Assembly (NCBI RefSeq): GCF_028435365.1 | Contig: NZ_JAGTJJ010000017.1 | Location: 124,001-188,000 of the forward strand | DNA: 64,000 nucleotides | From: Polyangium jinanense | GTDB taxonomy: Bacteria; Myxococcota; Polyangia; Polyangiales; Polyangiaceae | Direction of reading: 5' to 3' | Part shown: piece by piece, positions 26,152 through 35,709 of the stretch | Position numbering within the stretch: the first letter of the stretch is position 1 | Layout: every line of letters starts with the position of its first letter | Notes under the pieces: generated by a model | What the model saw: the letters and a program-made list of their open reading frames with translations, nothing else | Told to the model about the DNA's origin: nothing | Database searches by the model: none | Made by a program: the position numbers and the translations under genes

Positions 26152-27021
26152 ATGGAAATCCTTTTCGATGCAGACGTGCTGAACGAATTCGAAACGCTTC
26201 ACGATGAGGCCATCAAGTTGACCGCCGCAGGAAACGTAGGCGCCGCCATTCCCATGATCCAGCTTGGCCTATCCATTCTCGAAAACACCTTTGGGCCGGA
26301 GCCTCTTCAGGTGGCGTATGCACTGAAGAACGCCGCGGATCATTACGACAATCAGCACGCAGACCACCGGGCGAATTTGCTCTATCAACACGCGATCCTC
26401 CTCGTTGAAAAAGCAACGGGACCGGACAGTCCGGAGATGTTCTCGTGGCTGACTCATTTGGCCAGGCGGTACAGATCACGCGGAGATCATCGGGCCGCAG
26501 AACCATTGCTCGCCCGCGCGATTCAATGTATGGCGCGAGGTGCGGACCCGGAAGATCCCATTGGCAGCGGCTTCGGATGGGCCATCGAAGAAGGTCAGCT
26601 GCTCCACGCAGAAGCGGCCAAGCTCCGTGATCGAGATCATTATGATGCAGCCATTTTTCTCGCAAAAAGCGCACGCACATTGCTGGAGAATGGCTTCGGA
26701 GGCCCCTCTGACTTGTCTTCGACATCGAGTTACATCCTGGGAACGACGTACGCGCGAAAGAAAGACTACCCCAACGCCGAACTGGAGCTCCGACGCGCGA
26801 TTGTCAGTGGCGAAAAATTGTTGTCACCACACCATCTCACATTGGCCACTCCGCTCCAGGATCTTGCAAGACTGTATGCCGCAAAGGAAGACTACGCCCA
26901 AGCCGAAGCACATTACGCAAGAGCCATCGACATCTTGAAAAAGACGTGTGGACCCAACGACCCTCGCGTTGGGATGGCGCTCGATCGATTTGCGGAAATG
27001 TACTTCCTGAAAAACGATTAA
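26152..27021 (+). CDS. TPR-rich N-terminal part of a TPR-CHAT gene, ended by in-frame stop
   Basis: ATG at 26152 follows GAGGA nine bases upstream. The 289 residues are tetratricopeptide repeats of the kinesin-light-chain type (YAQAEAHYARAIDILKKTCGPNDPRVGMAL). The frame stops at TAA 27019-27021 in the middle of a repeat: the expected pattern D-Y-A-K-A-E reads D-stop-A-K-A-E. Reading continues in the same frame without another stop to the CHAT protease at 29571, so a single substitution (TAT/TAC to TAA) explains the break. G+C is clearly lower than in neighbours, suggesting transfer. It is either a recently broken gene, a split gene, or a sequencing error. Confidence 0.8.
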   Translation: MEILFDADVLNEFETLHDEAIKLTAAGNVGAAIPMIQLGLSILENTFGPEPLQVAYALKNAADHYDNQHADHRANLLYQHAILLVEKATGPDSPEMFSWLTHLARRYRSRGDHRAAEPLLARAIQCMARGADPEDPIGSGFGWAIEEGQLLHAEAAKLRDRDHYDAAIFLAKSARTLLENGFGGPSDLSSTSSYILGTTYARKKDYPNAELELRRAIVSGEKLLSPHHLTLATPLQDLARLYAAKEDYAQAEAHYARAIDILKKTCGPNDPRVGMALDRFAEMYFLKND

Positions 27022-27138
27022 GCCAAAGCCGAATCGCTGTGCCGGGAGGCGCTCGCCATCCTCGAACGAGCGCTGGGACCAAACCATGCCCTTGTTGCGA
27101 AGCTATCCTTCCAGATCGGGGTATTGCGCGAATTTCAG

Positions 27139-29571
27139 ATGGATTCCACCTGGACCCAGTTGCGCTACGAGCTCGCGCTGTCCACGATGGAGAAAGCGGT
27201 CGGTCGCGATCATCCCGCGGTGGCGTCCATGCTCGACCGCATGGCAATCGTCAAGACCAACGAAGGACATTACGACCATGCCATTTCGTTGGCTCGACGA
27301 GCAATTGCCACACGACAAGCAGCATTCGGAATGAGCCATCCGGGCATCACGGACTCACTCCTCGTATTGGCTGACATTCAAAACCAAAAGGGAGACTTCG
27401 ACGAGGTAGAGCGTCTTTGTCGGCGGGTCATCGACATCAACGAAAAGACAACGGAAGCGTGCCATCCCGGTGTATCGCACGCCATGAACCTTCTCGCGGA
27501 TCTCTTGCTCCGCCGAAAGAAAGACTTCGATGCTGCGGAGGCACTTTTTCAGCGCTCGCTGGCCATGACCGTGGAGACATTTGGAGCAGACAACCCCGAC
27601 GTTGCGATTTCGTGGAACAACCTCGCCATGCTTTACAGTTACAAGAAGCAATTTTCGAAGGCCGAGGAATATTTTTTCCAGGCGCTGACCATTGGCGAAA
27701 GAGCACTCGGGGCGGGGCATCTGCAAGTGGCCGTTCTTCTCCGCAATCTCGCGACGATGTATATCGTCTGGGGCAAGCCGGAACATGCCGTGAAACACCT
27801 CGCACGGACGGTGCACACAGAAGATCGGCATATTGCGATGCGTTTGACCGTCGGGTCGGAGGAGCAAAAGCGGAAGCACATGAACCTCCTCTGGCGCTCG
27901 ACGAACGACGCCATTTCACTTGTCGCCCACGACGCCCCCAACGCCTCGCAATCGAAGGAACTCGCTCTTCGGACCATTTTAAATCGTAAAGGTCGAGTGC
28001 TCGATACGATGACCGACAACTTCTCCACGCTGCGCCGATTCTTGACGACGGCGGATGGCAAGCTGTTCGAGCGCCTGCAGCGCGTCTGCGCGGAGCATTT
28101 CGCCCTCGTGTGGCGCGGATCCATCCGTCCGCCCAAGGTCGAAGACCTGTTGGCCCGCGCGCGTCTCGATCAAGAACGGCAACAACTCGAAATCGCCATG
28201 AGTCATCGGTGCGGCGAGCTGCGGGGCGAGCTGCAACCGGTGACGATTGAGCAAGTGCAAGCTGCAATCCCCGAAGGTGCAGCGCTCGTGGAGCTATTCC
28301 TCTATGTACCCGTCGTTCATGATACCGACGAATTCAAACCCGGTCGTTATGTTGCCTATGTGCTACTTCGCGATGGCGCGATTTCCTGGGTGGACCTCGG
28401 CGAATCCGATGCCATTCACAAGCTGACCGTGGAGTTTCTCGCGGCACTTCGACGACCCACGCCGACGACGCGCGAATTCGGTGATGTCGACACTGCCATT
28501 GCGGAGCATCGCACAGCGGCCCGAACGCTCGATGCTCTCATCATGCAACCCATCCGGCGTTTGCTCGGCCCAATTCGTAAGATTCTCTTGAGTCCCGATG
28601 CCTTGCTGAACATCGTGCCGTTTGGTGCGCTCATCGATGAAGATGGTCGCTACGTCATCGAAAATTACGAATTAAATTACTTGGCAAGTGGCCGCGATCT
28701 CTTACGCCTTGCGGACCACTTCCAATCGCGCCAAGGTCCCGTCGTCATTGCCGCCCCCGATTACGAACATATCACGCCCATTGCTCCGGATGCGCAGGAG
28801 AGCGTCGCGCGGGACCCTACTCGTGATGCGCTGCGTGGGTTGTCTTTCCGTCCGCTTCGCTTTGCCGCGCAAGAAGGTCGCGCGATTGCACGAAAGATCG
28901 ACGGTTCCACGTTGCTGATGGGAGAGGCGGCCACCAAAGGCGCCTTGATGAAGGTAGCCGGGCCAAAGCTGCTCCACATTGCGACGCATGGCTTTTTTCT
29001 GCAGGGCCCATCGACGCAGGAAGCGCCCTCGCCATTCGATGAGGGTTTGTTCGGTTTTGATCGCCCCACGCATTTCAAATCGAACGTGGACAACCCGCTC
29101 TTGCGTTCGGGCATCGCGCTCGCTGGTGCAAATCGCGGGCACGAGAATCAGGCGCTCGGCATTCTGACGGCGTTCGAGGTTTCGCAACTCGACCTGCTGG
29201 GGACGAAGCTCGTGATATTGTCGGCGTGCAAAACGGGCCTGGGTGAAATCGCCAGCGGTGAAGGTGTCTATGGATTGCGTCGAGCCCTCAGCATTGCCGG
29301 CGCGGAGACGCAGGTCATGAGTCTATGGAGCGTGGATGATGCGGCGACGTGTGAATTGATGGAGGCTTATTACGACAAGTTGCTTGCGGGGGAGGGGCGC
29401 GTAGAAGCCTTGCGTCGAGCCCAGCTCGAAATGCTAGGCCACCCTGATCTCGCGCATCCGTATTACTGGGCTTGCTTCATTGCGTCGGGAAATGATGCGC
29501 CCCTCCGCTCATCTGCGGAGACCGTTGACGAGGGGGGCCGCCCTGACTCGGCCTCTAGCGAGCGTCGCTGA
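27139..29571 (+). CDS. TPR-CHAT caspase-like protease, C-terminal part
   Basis: After the stop at 27019 the same frame stays open. First ATG is 27139 (810 residues); a TTG at 27124 is possible; neither has a good binding site. TPR repeats continue over the first 240 residues (YSYKKQFSKAEEYFFQALTIGERAL). The C-terminal CHAT peptidase carries the dyad His (HIATHGFF, codon at 28987) and Cys (LSACKTGLG, codon at 29227), and ends with the family's VMSLWSVDDAAT and HPYYWACFI. CHAT proteases are caspase relatives; TPR-CHAT proteins act in bacterial defence or regulated death, for example as gRAMP partners, but no CRISPR is seen here. If not expressed as one chain, activity is doubtful. Confidence 0.85.
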   Translation: MDSTWTQLRYELALSTMEKAVGRDHPAVASMLDRMAIVKTNEGHYDHAISLARRAIATRQAAFGMSHPGITDSLLVLADIQNQKGDFDEVERLCRRVIDINEKTTEACHPGVSHAMNLLADLLLRRKKDFDAAEALFQRSLAMTVETFGADNPDVAISWNNLAMLYSYKKQFSKAEEYFFQALTIGERALGAGHLQVAVLLRNLATMYIVWGKPEHAVKHLARTVHTEDRHIAMRLTVGSEEQKRKHMNLLWRSTNDAISLVAHDAPNASQSKELALRTILNRKGRVLDTMTDNFSTLRRFLTTADGKLFERLQRVCAEHFALVWRGSIRPPKVEDLLARARLDQERQQLEIAMSHRCGELRGELQPVTIEQVQAAIPEGAALVELFLYVPVVHDTDEFKPGRYVAYVLLRDGAISWVDLGESDAIHKLTVEFLAALRRPTPTTREFGDVDTAIAEHRTAARTLDALIMQPIRRLLGPIRKILLSPDALLNIVPFGALIDEDGRYVIENYELNYLASGRDLLRLADHFQSRQGPVVIAAPDYEHITPIAPDAQESVARDPTRDALRGLSFRPLRFAAQEGRAIARKIDGSTLLMGEAATKGALMKVAGPKLLHIATHGFFLQGPSTQEAPSPFDEGLFGFDRPTHFKSNVDNPLLRSGIALAGANRGHENQALGILTAFEVSQLDLLGTKLVILSACKTGLGEIASGEGVYGLRRALSIAGAETQVMSLWSVDDAATCELMEAYYDKLLAGEGRVEALRRAQLEMLGHPDLAHPYYWACFIASGNDAPLRSSAETVDEGGRPDSASSERR

Positions 29572-30556
29572 CCGCGGCGGGCTCGGCGCGCACCATTTTT
29601 GCAAAGTGCGTATCGAGCCAGCGCTCGGCCTCCGCGAGATCGGGCGTGCTGCGAAACGCCTCGGCGCGCTTGAGCACGTCGATGAGCAGCTTCTCTTCGT
29701 GGACGGGGTAGGCCAGAGACAGCTCTCCGTGCGCGAGGTGCGTTTCCCAGCGGGCGCGCACCGCGGCCCAGAACGCGGCGGTCTCCTTCCAGTAGCGCTG
29801 AGCCGCGCTGAGCGGATCGTCGATGCGGGTGTACTCGTTGAAGCCGAATTCCCGAACCAGCGGGCGCTCGACACCGTCGCGGCGGATGACCTTGGTGTTG
29901 TCCTGCTCGTGGGTCCAGCCCAGCGGCGTGATGGTGTGCCGGTTCTCGGCGACAATCAGATCGTAGTCTTTGCGCTTGGAATACTCGCGGCGCGGGAGCG
30001 GGCGCAGCGTCGTCTCCGAGGTCCAGGTCGACGAGCTCTTCTGATGCACCCAGGTGCCGCTGCCGGCATAACGTGGCGCATCGTTGACTTCGTAGACGAG
30101 CTGGGTCCACGTGCCTGCGCGTTCCTGCTCGCTGCGCGTGCGCCGGTCGAACCGCTGCGCGCCGAGGAACCGGAAGTGATCAGGCGCCTCGTAAACCCAC
30201 ACCTGGCGCCAGTGCTTCACCACCATGCCCGCGGGAAGCACCAAGAGGTGCTGGAGCTCGATGCGTCGCGGCTCGTCGCTCACCACCACCACGGCCTCCG
30301 TGCCGGTCACGTCCTTCGAGGGGCGCGGGAGGTAGCCCGGCTCGAGGAGCGTTGTCTCGTCGAAGTGGAACGACACGCGGTAGCTGCCGGCCATCGAGAG
30401 GATCGCGCGGCGGTCGCAGTCGAAGGCAGCAACGCCCGGGCCGCACCAGGCCTCGGTGCGGGGGACTCCATGGGCGAGCCGCTCGGCTCGCGAGCTCCCT
30501 GCATGTCCACATCCCACGAGCATCGTCGTCGCCAGAGCCAGAGCCACAGTGCGCAT
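29555..30556 (-). CDS. DUF6607-like lipoprotein
   Basis: ATG at 30556 gives 333 residues; the signal peptide ends in LVGC (lipobox). The sequence matches, from memory, the DUF6607 pattern: SYRVSFHFDETTLLEPGY, then VVKHWRQVWVYE, RPLPRREYSKRKDYD, NRHTITPLGWTHEQDN, and the final AAFWAAVRARWE. Function of the family is unknown; members often accompany iron or heme uptake genes. Here the next gene in the same direction upstream is a siderophore-interacting flavoprotein, with hairpin repeat C between them. The 3' end overlaps the CHAT gene by 17 bp. Confidence 0.8.
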   Translation of the reverse strand: MRTVALALATTMLVGCGHAGSSRAERLAHGVPRTEAWCGPGVAAFDCDRRAILSMAGSYRVSFHFDETTLLEPGYLPRPSKDVTGTEAVVVVSDEPRRIELQHLLVLPAGMVVKHWRQVWVYEAPDHFRFLGAQRFDRRTRSEQERAGTWTQLVYEVNDAPRYAGSGTWVHQKSSSTWTSETTLRPLPRREYSKRKDYDLIVAENRHTITPLGWTHEQDNTKVIRRDGVERPLVREFGFNEYTRIDDPLSAAQRYWKETAAFWAAVRARWETHLAHGELSLAYPVHEEKLLIDVLKRAEAFRSTPDLAEAERWLDTHFAKMVRAEPAAVSDAR

Positions 30557-30639
30557 GCGGAGGCTCGTAGATGAAGTTGCTAATGAAAGTCAATATCTAT
30601 GAAGGGCACCGCACGAAACGAACGCGCGCAGCCTTTCGC

Positions 30640-30788
30640 CGCTGCGATTGGCAACGCCGTCTCTGGTCTTGCCACCGGCCCGTTCGATGAACTGCGCATC
30701 GCGCAGTTCATCGACCACGAGTCCAGCGCTTGCGCTGGTTCGGGTCGAGGGGCGAACAGCCCCCGCGGGGTCCGGGGCGGCGCCCCGG
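30640..30788. repeat. bipartite hairpin element, half copy C
   Basis: About 45 bp of the element's spacer (GGCAACGCCGTCTCTGG, then TCTTGCCACC) is followed by one arm of 105 bp in right-hand orientation: a 14-bp stem TCGATGAACTGCGC with ATC loop (30684-30714), CCAGCGC/GCGCTGG (30723-30738), GGGGC/GCCCC (30749-30763) and CCGGGGC/GCCCCGG (30772-30788). It lies between two minus-strand genes. Stems one and two are of one full-copy type, stems three and four of the other, so it is mosaic. Confidence 0.85.
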
Positions 30789-30814
30789 CGCGGCGGCGGC
30801 CCCAAAAAGAGACG

Positions 30815-31642
30815 TCAGCTCAGCGGCTCGTGGTGATCGTGCGCGACCACGCCGCGCTTCCAGTGCCCTGAGGCGTGGATTCGTGCGCGCGCCCAGCCTT
30901 GCTCGCGCACGAGCATGCGCATCACTGCGGCGGTCTCGGAGGCCTCACCGGCGAGCCAGGCGAATCCATTGCTCGCATCGGGAAGCTCGGCTGCGCGCAC
31001 GATGTCCACGAGCTGCTTTGCTACGTCGCCCGCTCCGCCCGCGTCCGCACGGTGCACCCAGCGGGTCTCCACGCCTGGCTGGACAAGCTCGGGCCATGCG
31101 ACCTGGTCTTTCGTGTCCTCGACCAGCGCCACCACGAAATTGTGCACGGTCGCCGGTGTCTCCTCGAGACGACGTACCATCTCCGGCAACGCCGTCTCGT
31201 CGCCGACGAAGAGCTGCCAGGCTGGTTGCAGCCGGAGCAGGCGCGAGCCGCGCGGCCCGGCGAGGCCCAGCACGTCGCCTGGGGTCGCGCGTGCCGCCCA
31301 GGAGGAGGCGACGCCATGCCCGTGCAACAGGAAGTCGACGTCGATGGTGTCCGCGTGCCTTGCCCTGATGGTGTAGTCGCGCGCGATCGGACGTGCGCCC
31401 GGTGGCGGCTTTATTTCGCCGCGCTCGTCGATGACGGGCAGTGCAGGCTCGGACTGTCCCTCGGCGGGGAACAAGAGCTTCACGTGGTCCTCGGGTGCCA
31501 GGGATATGAAGCCCTCGAGTTCGGGACCGCCGAGCGTGATGCGACGCATACGTGGCGAGAGATCGCGGACGCGGGTGACGACCAAACGGCGAATCTTCAG
31601 CGGGTGACGAACGAGCTCGAAGGGCGAGTCTTCACGGTTCAT
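30815..31642 (-). CDS. siderophore-interacting FAD/NAD(P)H flavoprotein
   Basis: ATG at 31642 with AGGAG nine bases upstream is preferred over GTG 31651. The protein has 275 residues. The SIP family is shown by RRITLGGPELEGF, by the flavin motif ARDYTIR (R-x-Y-T/S), by DFLLHGHGVASSWAARATPGD and by the C-terminal HASGHWKRGV. It reduces ferric siderophores in the cytoplasm to release iron. No Fur box was identified. Iron-responsive control is likely by analogy but not shown by sequence. Confidence 0.93.
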   Translation of the reverse strand: MNREDSPFELVRHPLKIRRLVVTRVRDLSPRMRRITLGGPELEGFISLAPEDHVKLLFPAEGQSEPALPVIDERGEIKPPPGARPIARDYTIRARHADTIDVDFLLHGHGVASSWAARATPGDVLGLAGPRGSRLLRLQPAWQLFVGDETALPEMVRRLEETPATVHNFVVALVEDTKDQVAWPELVQPGVETRWVHRADAGGAGDVAKQLVDIVRAAELPDASNGFAWLAGEASETAAVMRMLVREQGWARARIHASGHWKRGVVAHDHHEPLS

Positions 31643-31905
31643 CGAGGACACTCCTGCGGAGACGAAGGTGGCCGGTCACCAATAACACTGGGGAAATTTA
31701 TGCAACGAGCGAATCGGTGTGTTGGACGAAAGGTCTACGATGCGGCCATTCGCCGCCTTGAAGCAGACGCAGACCAGGAGCCCGAGCCGCTTCGCTTCCG
31801 CCCCCGCTTCCACTTCCGCCCCCGCTTCCGCAACATCTCCGCTGTTGACAGCCCCCTCGCGGCGCGCGAAACCATGGGCGCGTTCTTAACGGCAGGAGGC
31901 TGACT

Positions 31906-32703
31906 TTGCTGAAGCACCTCAACATCGACGAGATGGTGGCGATCATCGCGCCCTGGGTGGACGAGTCGAAGCGCAAGAGCGTGTTCCTCTCCATCCCGGA
32001 GATCGCGCCGCTGCATGGCAAGGTGCTGAAGGCCTACGAGGCCGTGATCAGCATCCCGCAGACCAAGGCCACGCCGACTGCGCTCGCCTCGATCCTCGAA
32101 GAGGAGACGCTCGTCGACGCGCGGCACGATCACCTCGCCCGCGCCATCTCGCTCTCGCTCGACGCGCGCGCTGAGCTCTACCTCGCGGGGCATCCGCCCG
32201 ACTTCGCGCGCGCGGCGCGGGCCCGGGACATCTCGCGCAAGTTGTTCCCGACGGGCCTGGCGATCGTGAACGCGTCGCTGCTCGCGGAGTCGGGCAACAC
32301 GGCGCGGGTCGCGCGGCTCGTGCGGGAGGAGGAGCCCTGGATGAGCGACTTCCTCACGGAGATCCCGGCGGGCGCGCCCCCGCATACGCTGAAGGACGTG
32401 GTGGACGCGTGGATCGCGACCGGCGCGCGCCTGGCCGAGCTCGAGAACGCGCGGACGGAGCTGCTCGCGAAGGAGGCGGCGACGCCCGAGGGCGTGCTGT
32501 CGCCACAGGCCGCGCGCAGCTTTTGGCTCCGGGTGGTGTCGCAGGTCCTATCGAACCTGGAGCTGTCGGAGGCGCCGGCCGAGTACATCGAGGCGATCCG
32601 GAGGCCGGTCCTGCGTGCGTCCGAGCGGGCGGAGCGGCGGTATGCGGGCGAGAAGAGCGCGCCGGACCCGATGAACGACGATACGTTGCCGGCCGACGGC
32701 TGA
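31906..32703 (+). CDS. hypothetical helical protein
   Basis: The start is a TTG at 31906, decided by AGGAGG seven bases upstream; no ATG is nearby in frame before residue 10. The protein has 265 residues and is mostly helical, with no signal peptide. It contains IAPLHGKVLKAYEAV and WLRVVSQVLSNLELSEAP. No family was recognised. It lies 43 bp upstream of hisF in the same direction and may share its transcript. Confidence 0.75.
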   Translation: MLKHLNIDEMVAIIAPWVDESKRKSVFLSIPEIAPLHGKVLKAYEAVISIPQTKATPTALASILEEETLVDARHDHLARAISLSLDARAELYLAGHPPDFARAARARDISRKLFPTGLAIVNASLLAESGNTARVARLVREEEPWMSDFLTEIPAGAPPHTLKDVVDAWIATGARLAELENARTELLAKEAATPEGVLSPQAARSFWLRVVSQVLSNLELSEAPAEYIEAIRRPVLRASERAERRYAGEKSAPDPMNDDTLPADG

Positions 32704-32746
32704 AGGGAAGTTGGCCCATCGCGGCGCCTGGCGCTAAGCGCGCTGT

Positions 32747-33538
32747 GTGCTGGCCAAGCGCATCATCCCGTGCCTCGACGTGAAGGACGGACGCGTCGTC
32801 AAGGGCGTCCAGTTCGTCGGGCTCAGGGACGCGGGCGATCCCGTCGAGGCCGCCCGGCGCTACGACGAGGCCGGCGCCGACGAGATCACCTTCCTCGACA
32901 TCACGGCCTCACACGAGAAACGCGGGACGCTGCTCGACATGGTGCGCGCGGCGGCCGATCAGATCTTCGTGCCGCTCACCGTGGGCGGCGGCGTGGGGAG
33001 CGAGCGCGACATCGAGGCGTTGCTCGACGCGGGCGCCGATAAGATCGCGATCAACACGGCCGCGGTGCGCGAACCGGAGCTCGTGGAGCGGGCGGCGGCG
33101 CGGTGGGGCGCGCAGGCGATCGTGGTGGCGATCGATGCGAGGCGGGTCGGGACGGAGGAGCCGGCCCGGTGGACCGTCGTGACGCACGGGGGGCGGCGGG
33201 AGACGGGGCTCGACGTGATCGAGTGGTCGAAGCGGATCACGGGGCTCGGGGCGGGAGAGATCCTGCTGACGAGCATGGACCGGGACGGGACGAAGGCTGG
33301 CTACGACCTCGCGCTGACGCGGGCCGTGGCGGACGCGGTGAGCGTGCCGGTGATCGCGTCGGGGGGCGTGGGGACGCTCGAGCATCTGTACGAGGGGCTC
33401 GTCGTGGGAGGGGCGGACGCGGCGCTCTGCGCGTCGATCTTCCACGACGGGACGTACTCGGTGGCGGAGGCGAAGGCGTACCTGGCGGGACGCGGGGTGG
33501 CGGTGCGGCAAGGCGAACCGAGGAGAGGTGGGTCGTGA
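32747..33538 (+). CDS. hisF: imidazole glycerol phosphate synthase cyclase subunit
   Basis: GTG at 32747 gives 263 residues, a (beta/alpha)8 barrel. Catalytic Asp11 ([15 protein letters not shown]) and Asp130 (VVAIDARR) are present, along with [25 protein letters not shown] and [11 protein letters not shown]. HisF with HisH converts PRFAR and ammonia from glutamine to imidazole glycerol phosphate and AICAR in histidine synthesis. hisH is not in the window. The stop overlaps the start of the next gene (GTGA). Confidence 0.96.
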   Translation: MLAKRIIPCLDVKDGRVVKGVQFVGLRDAGDPVEAARRYDEAGADEITFLDITASHEKRGTLLDMVRAAADQIFVPLTVGGGVGSERDIEALLDAGADKIAINTAAVREPELVERAAARWGAQAIVVAIDARRVGTEEPARWTVVTHGGRRETGLDVIEWSKRITGLGAGEILLTSMDRDGTKAGYDLALTRAVADAVSVPVIASGGVGTLEHLYEGLVVGGADAALCASIFHDGTYSVAEAKAYLAGRGVAVRQGEPRRGGS

Positions 33539-35394
33539 ATCGGGCGAACGTGACGCTTTCGGAGGTCCTCGGGGCCGCATCCGCGCGGGCCGCGGCGATG
33601 GTGCCGGAGAGCGCGGGCTACCTCGTGCTTTCGCTGTGCGACGCGCTCGGGAATCTGCCGATCCGGGTGGACCCCGCCGCCGTGACGCTGTCGGCCGAAG
33701 GCGTGGTGGCCGTGAACCGGCAAGGCGAGGTGCTGTCCGGCGCGGAAGCCGCGCGCGGGCTGCGGGAGTTGCTCGGGCGGCTCCTCGCGGTGACGGCAGG
33801 CGGAGCGCCGGGGCTTTCCGCGGTGGCGAGGGCAAGGGCGCAGGCCGCCGAGCGAGGTCCGGGCGTGGTGGCGGCGGAGATCGAGGCGGCGCTGGTGCCG
33901 CTGAATCGGGGTGCGGCGAAGCGGACGCTGGCGAGGTTGGCCAGGGAGACGGCGCGCGCGGTGGAGGCAGGGCTCGTGGTGGAGCCGGCGCCGCTGCCGG
34001 CGCCGGTGGTGGTGGCGGCTCCGGTGCAGGCTCCGGTGGTGGTGGCGGCGCCGGCACCCGCTCCCGTGGCCGCTGCCGCGCCCGCGCCCGCTCCCGTCTC
34101 CGCGCGCGTGGCCGCTCCCGCGTCCGTGACCGTGGTGGACAAGGTCGTTTCGGTCGCGGCCATCCCTTCCCTGCCGCCGGATCTGCTGTTCACCGCGCCG
34201 CCCTCGGGGCCGCTGCGCGAGGCGACGCCGACGCTCCAGGATCCGATGTCGATCGAGACGACCGACGCGACGCCGCTCTGCAGCGTCGATCTCGCCCTGC
34301 TGGAAGCGCCGGCCGAGAGCGAGAAGTCGAGCCCCGCGGCGGCGGTGTTGCCAGCGTCGGAGCCGGTTGCGGCGCAGGCGCAGGTGCCGGTCGTGCCCGC
34401 GGTGGCGGAGTCGACGTTGCTTTCCGCGCGGGAAGCGGCGGTCGAGCTCTTGCCGCCGGCCGAGGCGTCGCCCGCGGCGGCGCCGGTGTCCGTGAAGGAC
34501 GCCGGGACACGCGTGACCCACGAGTCGACGTGGCCCTGGCCGGTCGGGCTCGGGATGCGGCCAGAGGCGCCACCGCCGGGATCGGCGCGGCCTGTCGCGG
34601 CGCCGCCTTCGCGGGTGGAGGAGGCGCGGGTGGAGGAGGCGGCGGCCGTGGTGCATGCGGTGCCGTCGGAGGTGCCGCCTTCGGCCGAGGAATTGCGGAG
34701 CTTCGAGTTCGAGGTGCTCACGCCGCTACCGTCACCGGCCGTGGAAAAGGGCGTGGAAGCGCTGTCGCTGTCGGGATTCTCGGGCATCGTGGAAGCGCTC
34801 GAGCATCCAGCGACGGAGCCGCCCGCGTCGGTGGTGGATCCGGTATGGGTGGCGCCTTCGGTGTCCGTGAAGCCGGTGGCGGTGGAGCCTGCGGTGGCGG
34901 AGGAGCCGGCGGCGGCGGTCGTGGAAGAGGCACCCGCGGAGGCGGCCTTCGTGGCGGCGCCCGCGAAGGTGGGGCCGGACCGCGTGGACGAGCTGCTGAC
35001 GCGATTCGCATTGCCGGAAGGCGGCGAGGAGGCGTTGTTCCGGGCGACGGCGTCGAGCTTGAAGGAGCTCGCGGGGCTCGCGCCGACGCCCTACGCGCCG
35101 GAGGTCCTGCCGGCGATCCGGATCCCGGCGCGGCCGGAAGGCAAGAGCCCGGAATGGCTGCCGCAAGTACGCAAGGAGCCGGCGGAGCTCGCGCCGGCGC
35201 CGCTGGTGCCGGTTTCACGCAGAATGGGGGCGCGGGTGCTTTTGCCGCTCGCGCTGTTGGTGGTGGTGCTGGCAGGGACGGGGGTGCTCGCCTGGGCAAG
35301 ACCGGGCATTTTCGCGCGCGTGCCGCGGTTCTGGAAGGCGGTGCCGAGCGAAGGAGCCGAGAGGCCGGTGGCAGCGACGGACGAGGCGGAGTAG
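33535..35394 (+). CDS. Ala/Pro/Val-rich protein with C-terminal membrane helix
   Basis: GTG at 33535 overlaps hisF's stop and has AGGAG upstream, giving 619 residues. Residues 1-145 are ordered-looking ([29 protein letters not shown], then [14 protein letters not shown] and [10 protein letters not shown]), perhaps a small domain. The middle 350 residues are low-complexity Ala/Pro/Val. One transmembrane helix lies near 570-590 ([20 protein letters not shown]). No enzymatic motif was found. Coupling to hisF is physical; a functional link to histidine synthesis is not evident. Confidence 0.8.
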   Translation: MNRANVTLSEVLGAASARAAAMVPESAGYLVLSLCDALGNLPIRVDPAAVTLSAEGVVAVNRQGEVLSGAEAARGLRELLGRLLAVTAGGAPGLSAVARARAQAAERGPGVVAAEIEAALVPLNRGAAKRTLARLARETARAVEAGLVVEPAPLPAPVVVAAPVQAPVVVAAPAPAPVAAAAPAPAPVSARVAAPASVTVVDKVVSVAAIPSLPPDLLFTAPPSGPLREATPTLQDPMSIETTDATPLCSVDLALLEAPAESEKSSPAAAVLPASEPVAAQAQVPVVPAVAESTLLSAREAAVELLPPAEASPAAAPVSVKDAGTRVTHESTWPWPVGLGMRPEAPPPGSARPVAAPPSRVEEARVEEAAAVVHAVPSEVPPSAEELRSFEFEVLTPLPSPAVEKGVEALSLSGFSGIVEALEHPATEPPASVVDPVWVAPSVSVKPVAVEPAVAEEPAAAVVEEAPAEAAFVAAPAKVGPDRVDELLTRFALPEGGEEALFRATASSLKELAGLAPTPYAPEVLPAIRIPARPEGKSPEWLPQVRKEPAELAPAPLVPVSRRMGARVLLPLALLVVVLAGTGVLAWARPGIFARVPRFWKAVPSEGAERPVAATDEAE

Positions 35395-35448
35395 GGCGCC
35401 AAACGACGCGCTGGAAACCGCGCGACGAGGCTGGTATCCTCCAGTTCC

Positions 35449-35709
35449 ATGAGCACGCACGTGTTGCCCTTGCCGCTGGCCCTCGATCCGGAGCTTCGTG
35501 AGCGTCTGGAACGGATCGCCCAGGCCGCAGGCCGCAGCGTCTCCGAGCTCGCAGGCGCCGTCCTGCGCGACTTCATCGACGAGAACGACCGCCAGCTCGC
35601 CGCCATCGACGCTGGCATCGCCGAGGCCGACGCAGGCGAGCTCCTCGATTTCGAGGAAGTCCGAGCGGACATGCACAAGAAGATGTCCGCCCTCTCCCCG
35701 AAGCGATGA
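35449..35709 (+). CDS. antitoxin, ribbon-helix-helix type
   Basis: ATG at 35449 gives 86 residues. The pattern VLPLPLALDPELRERLERIAQ followed by GRSVSELAGAVLRDFID is a ribbon-helix-helix DNA-binding domain, and the acidic C-terminal tail would wrap the toxin. The stop overlaps the toxin start (ATGA). Such antitoxins bind and repress their own promoter. Confidence 0.85.
   Translation: MSTHVLPLPLALDPELRERLERIAQAAGRSVSELAGAVLRDFIDENDRQLAAIDAGIAEADAGELLDFEEVRADMHKKMSALSPKR

Noticed and set aside
31700..31903. Short plus-strand open frame with Arg/Pro/Phe repeats before 31906
   Set aside because: Composition comes from CTTCCGCCCCCG repeats in the DNA; no ribosome binding site and no match. The real start with AGGAGG follows at 31906.
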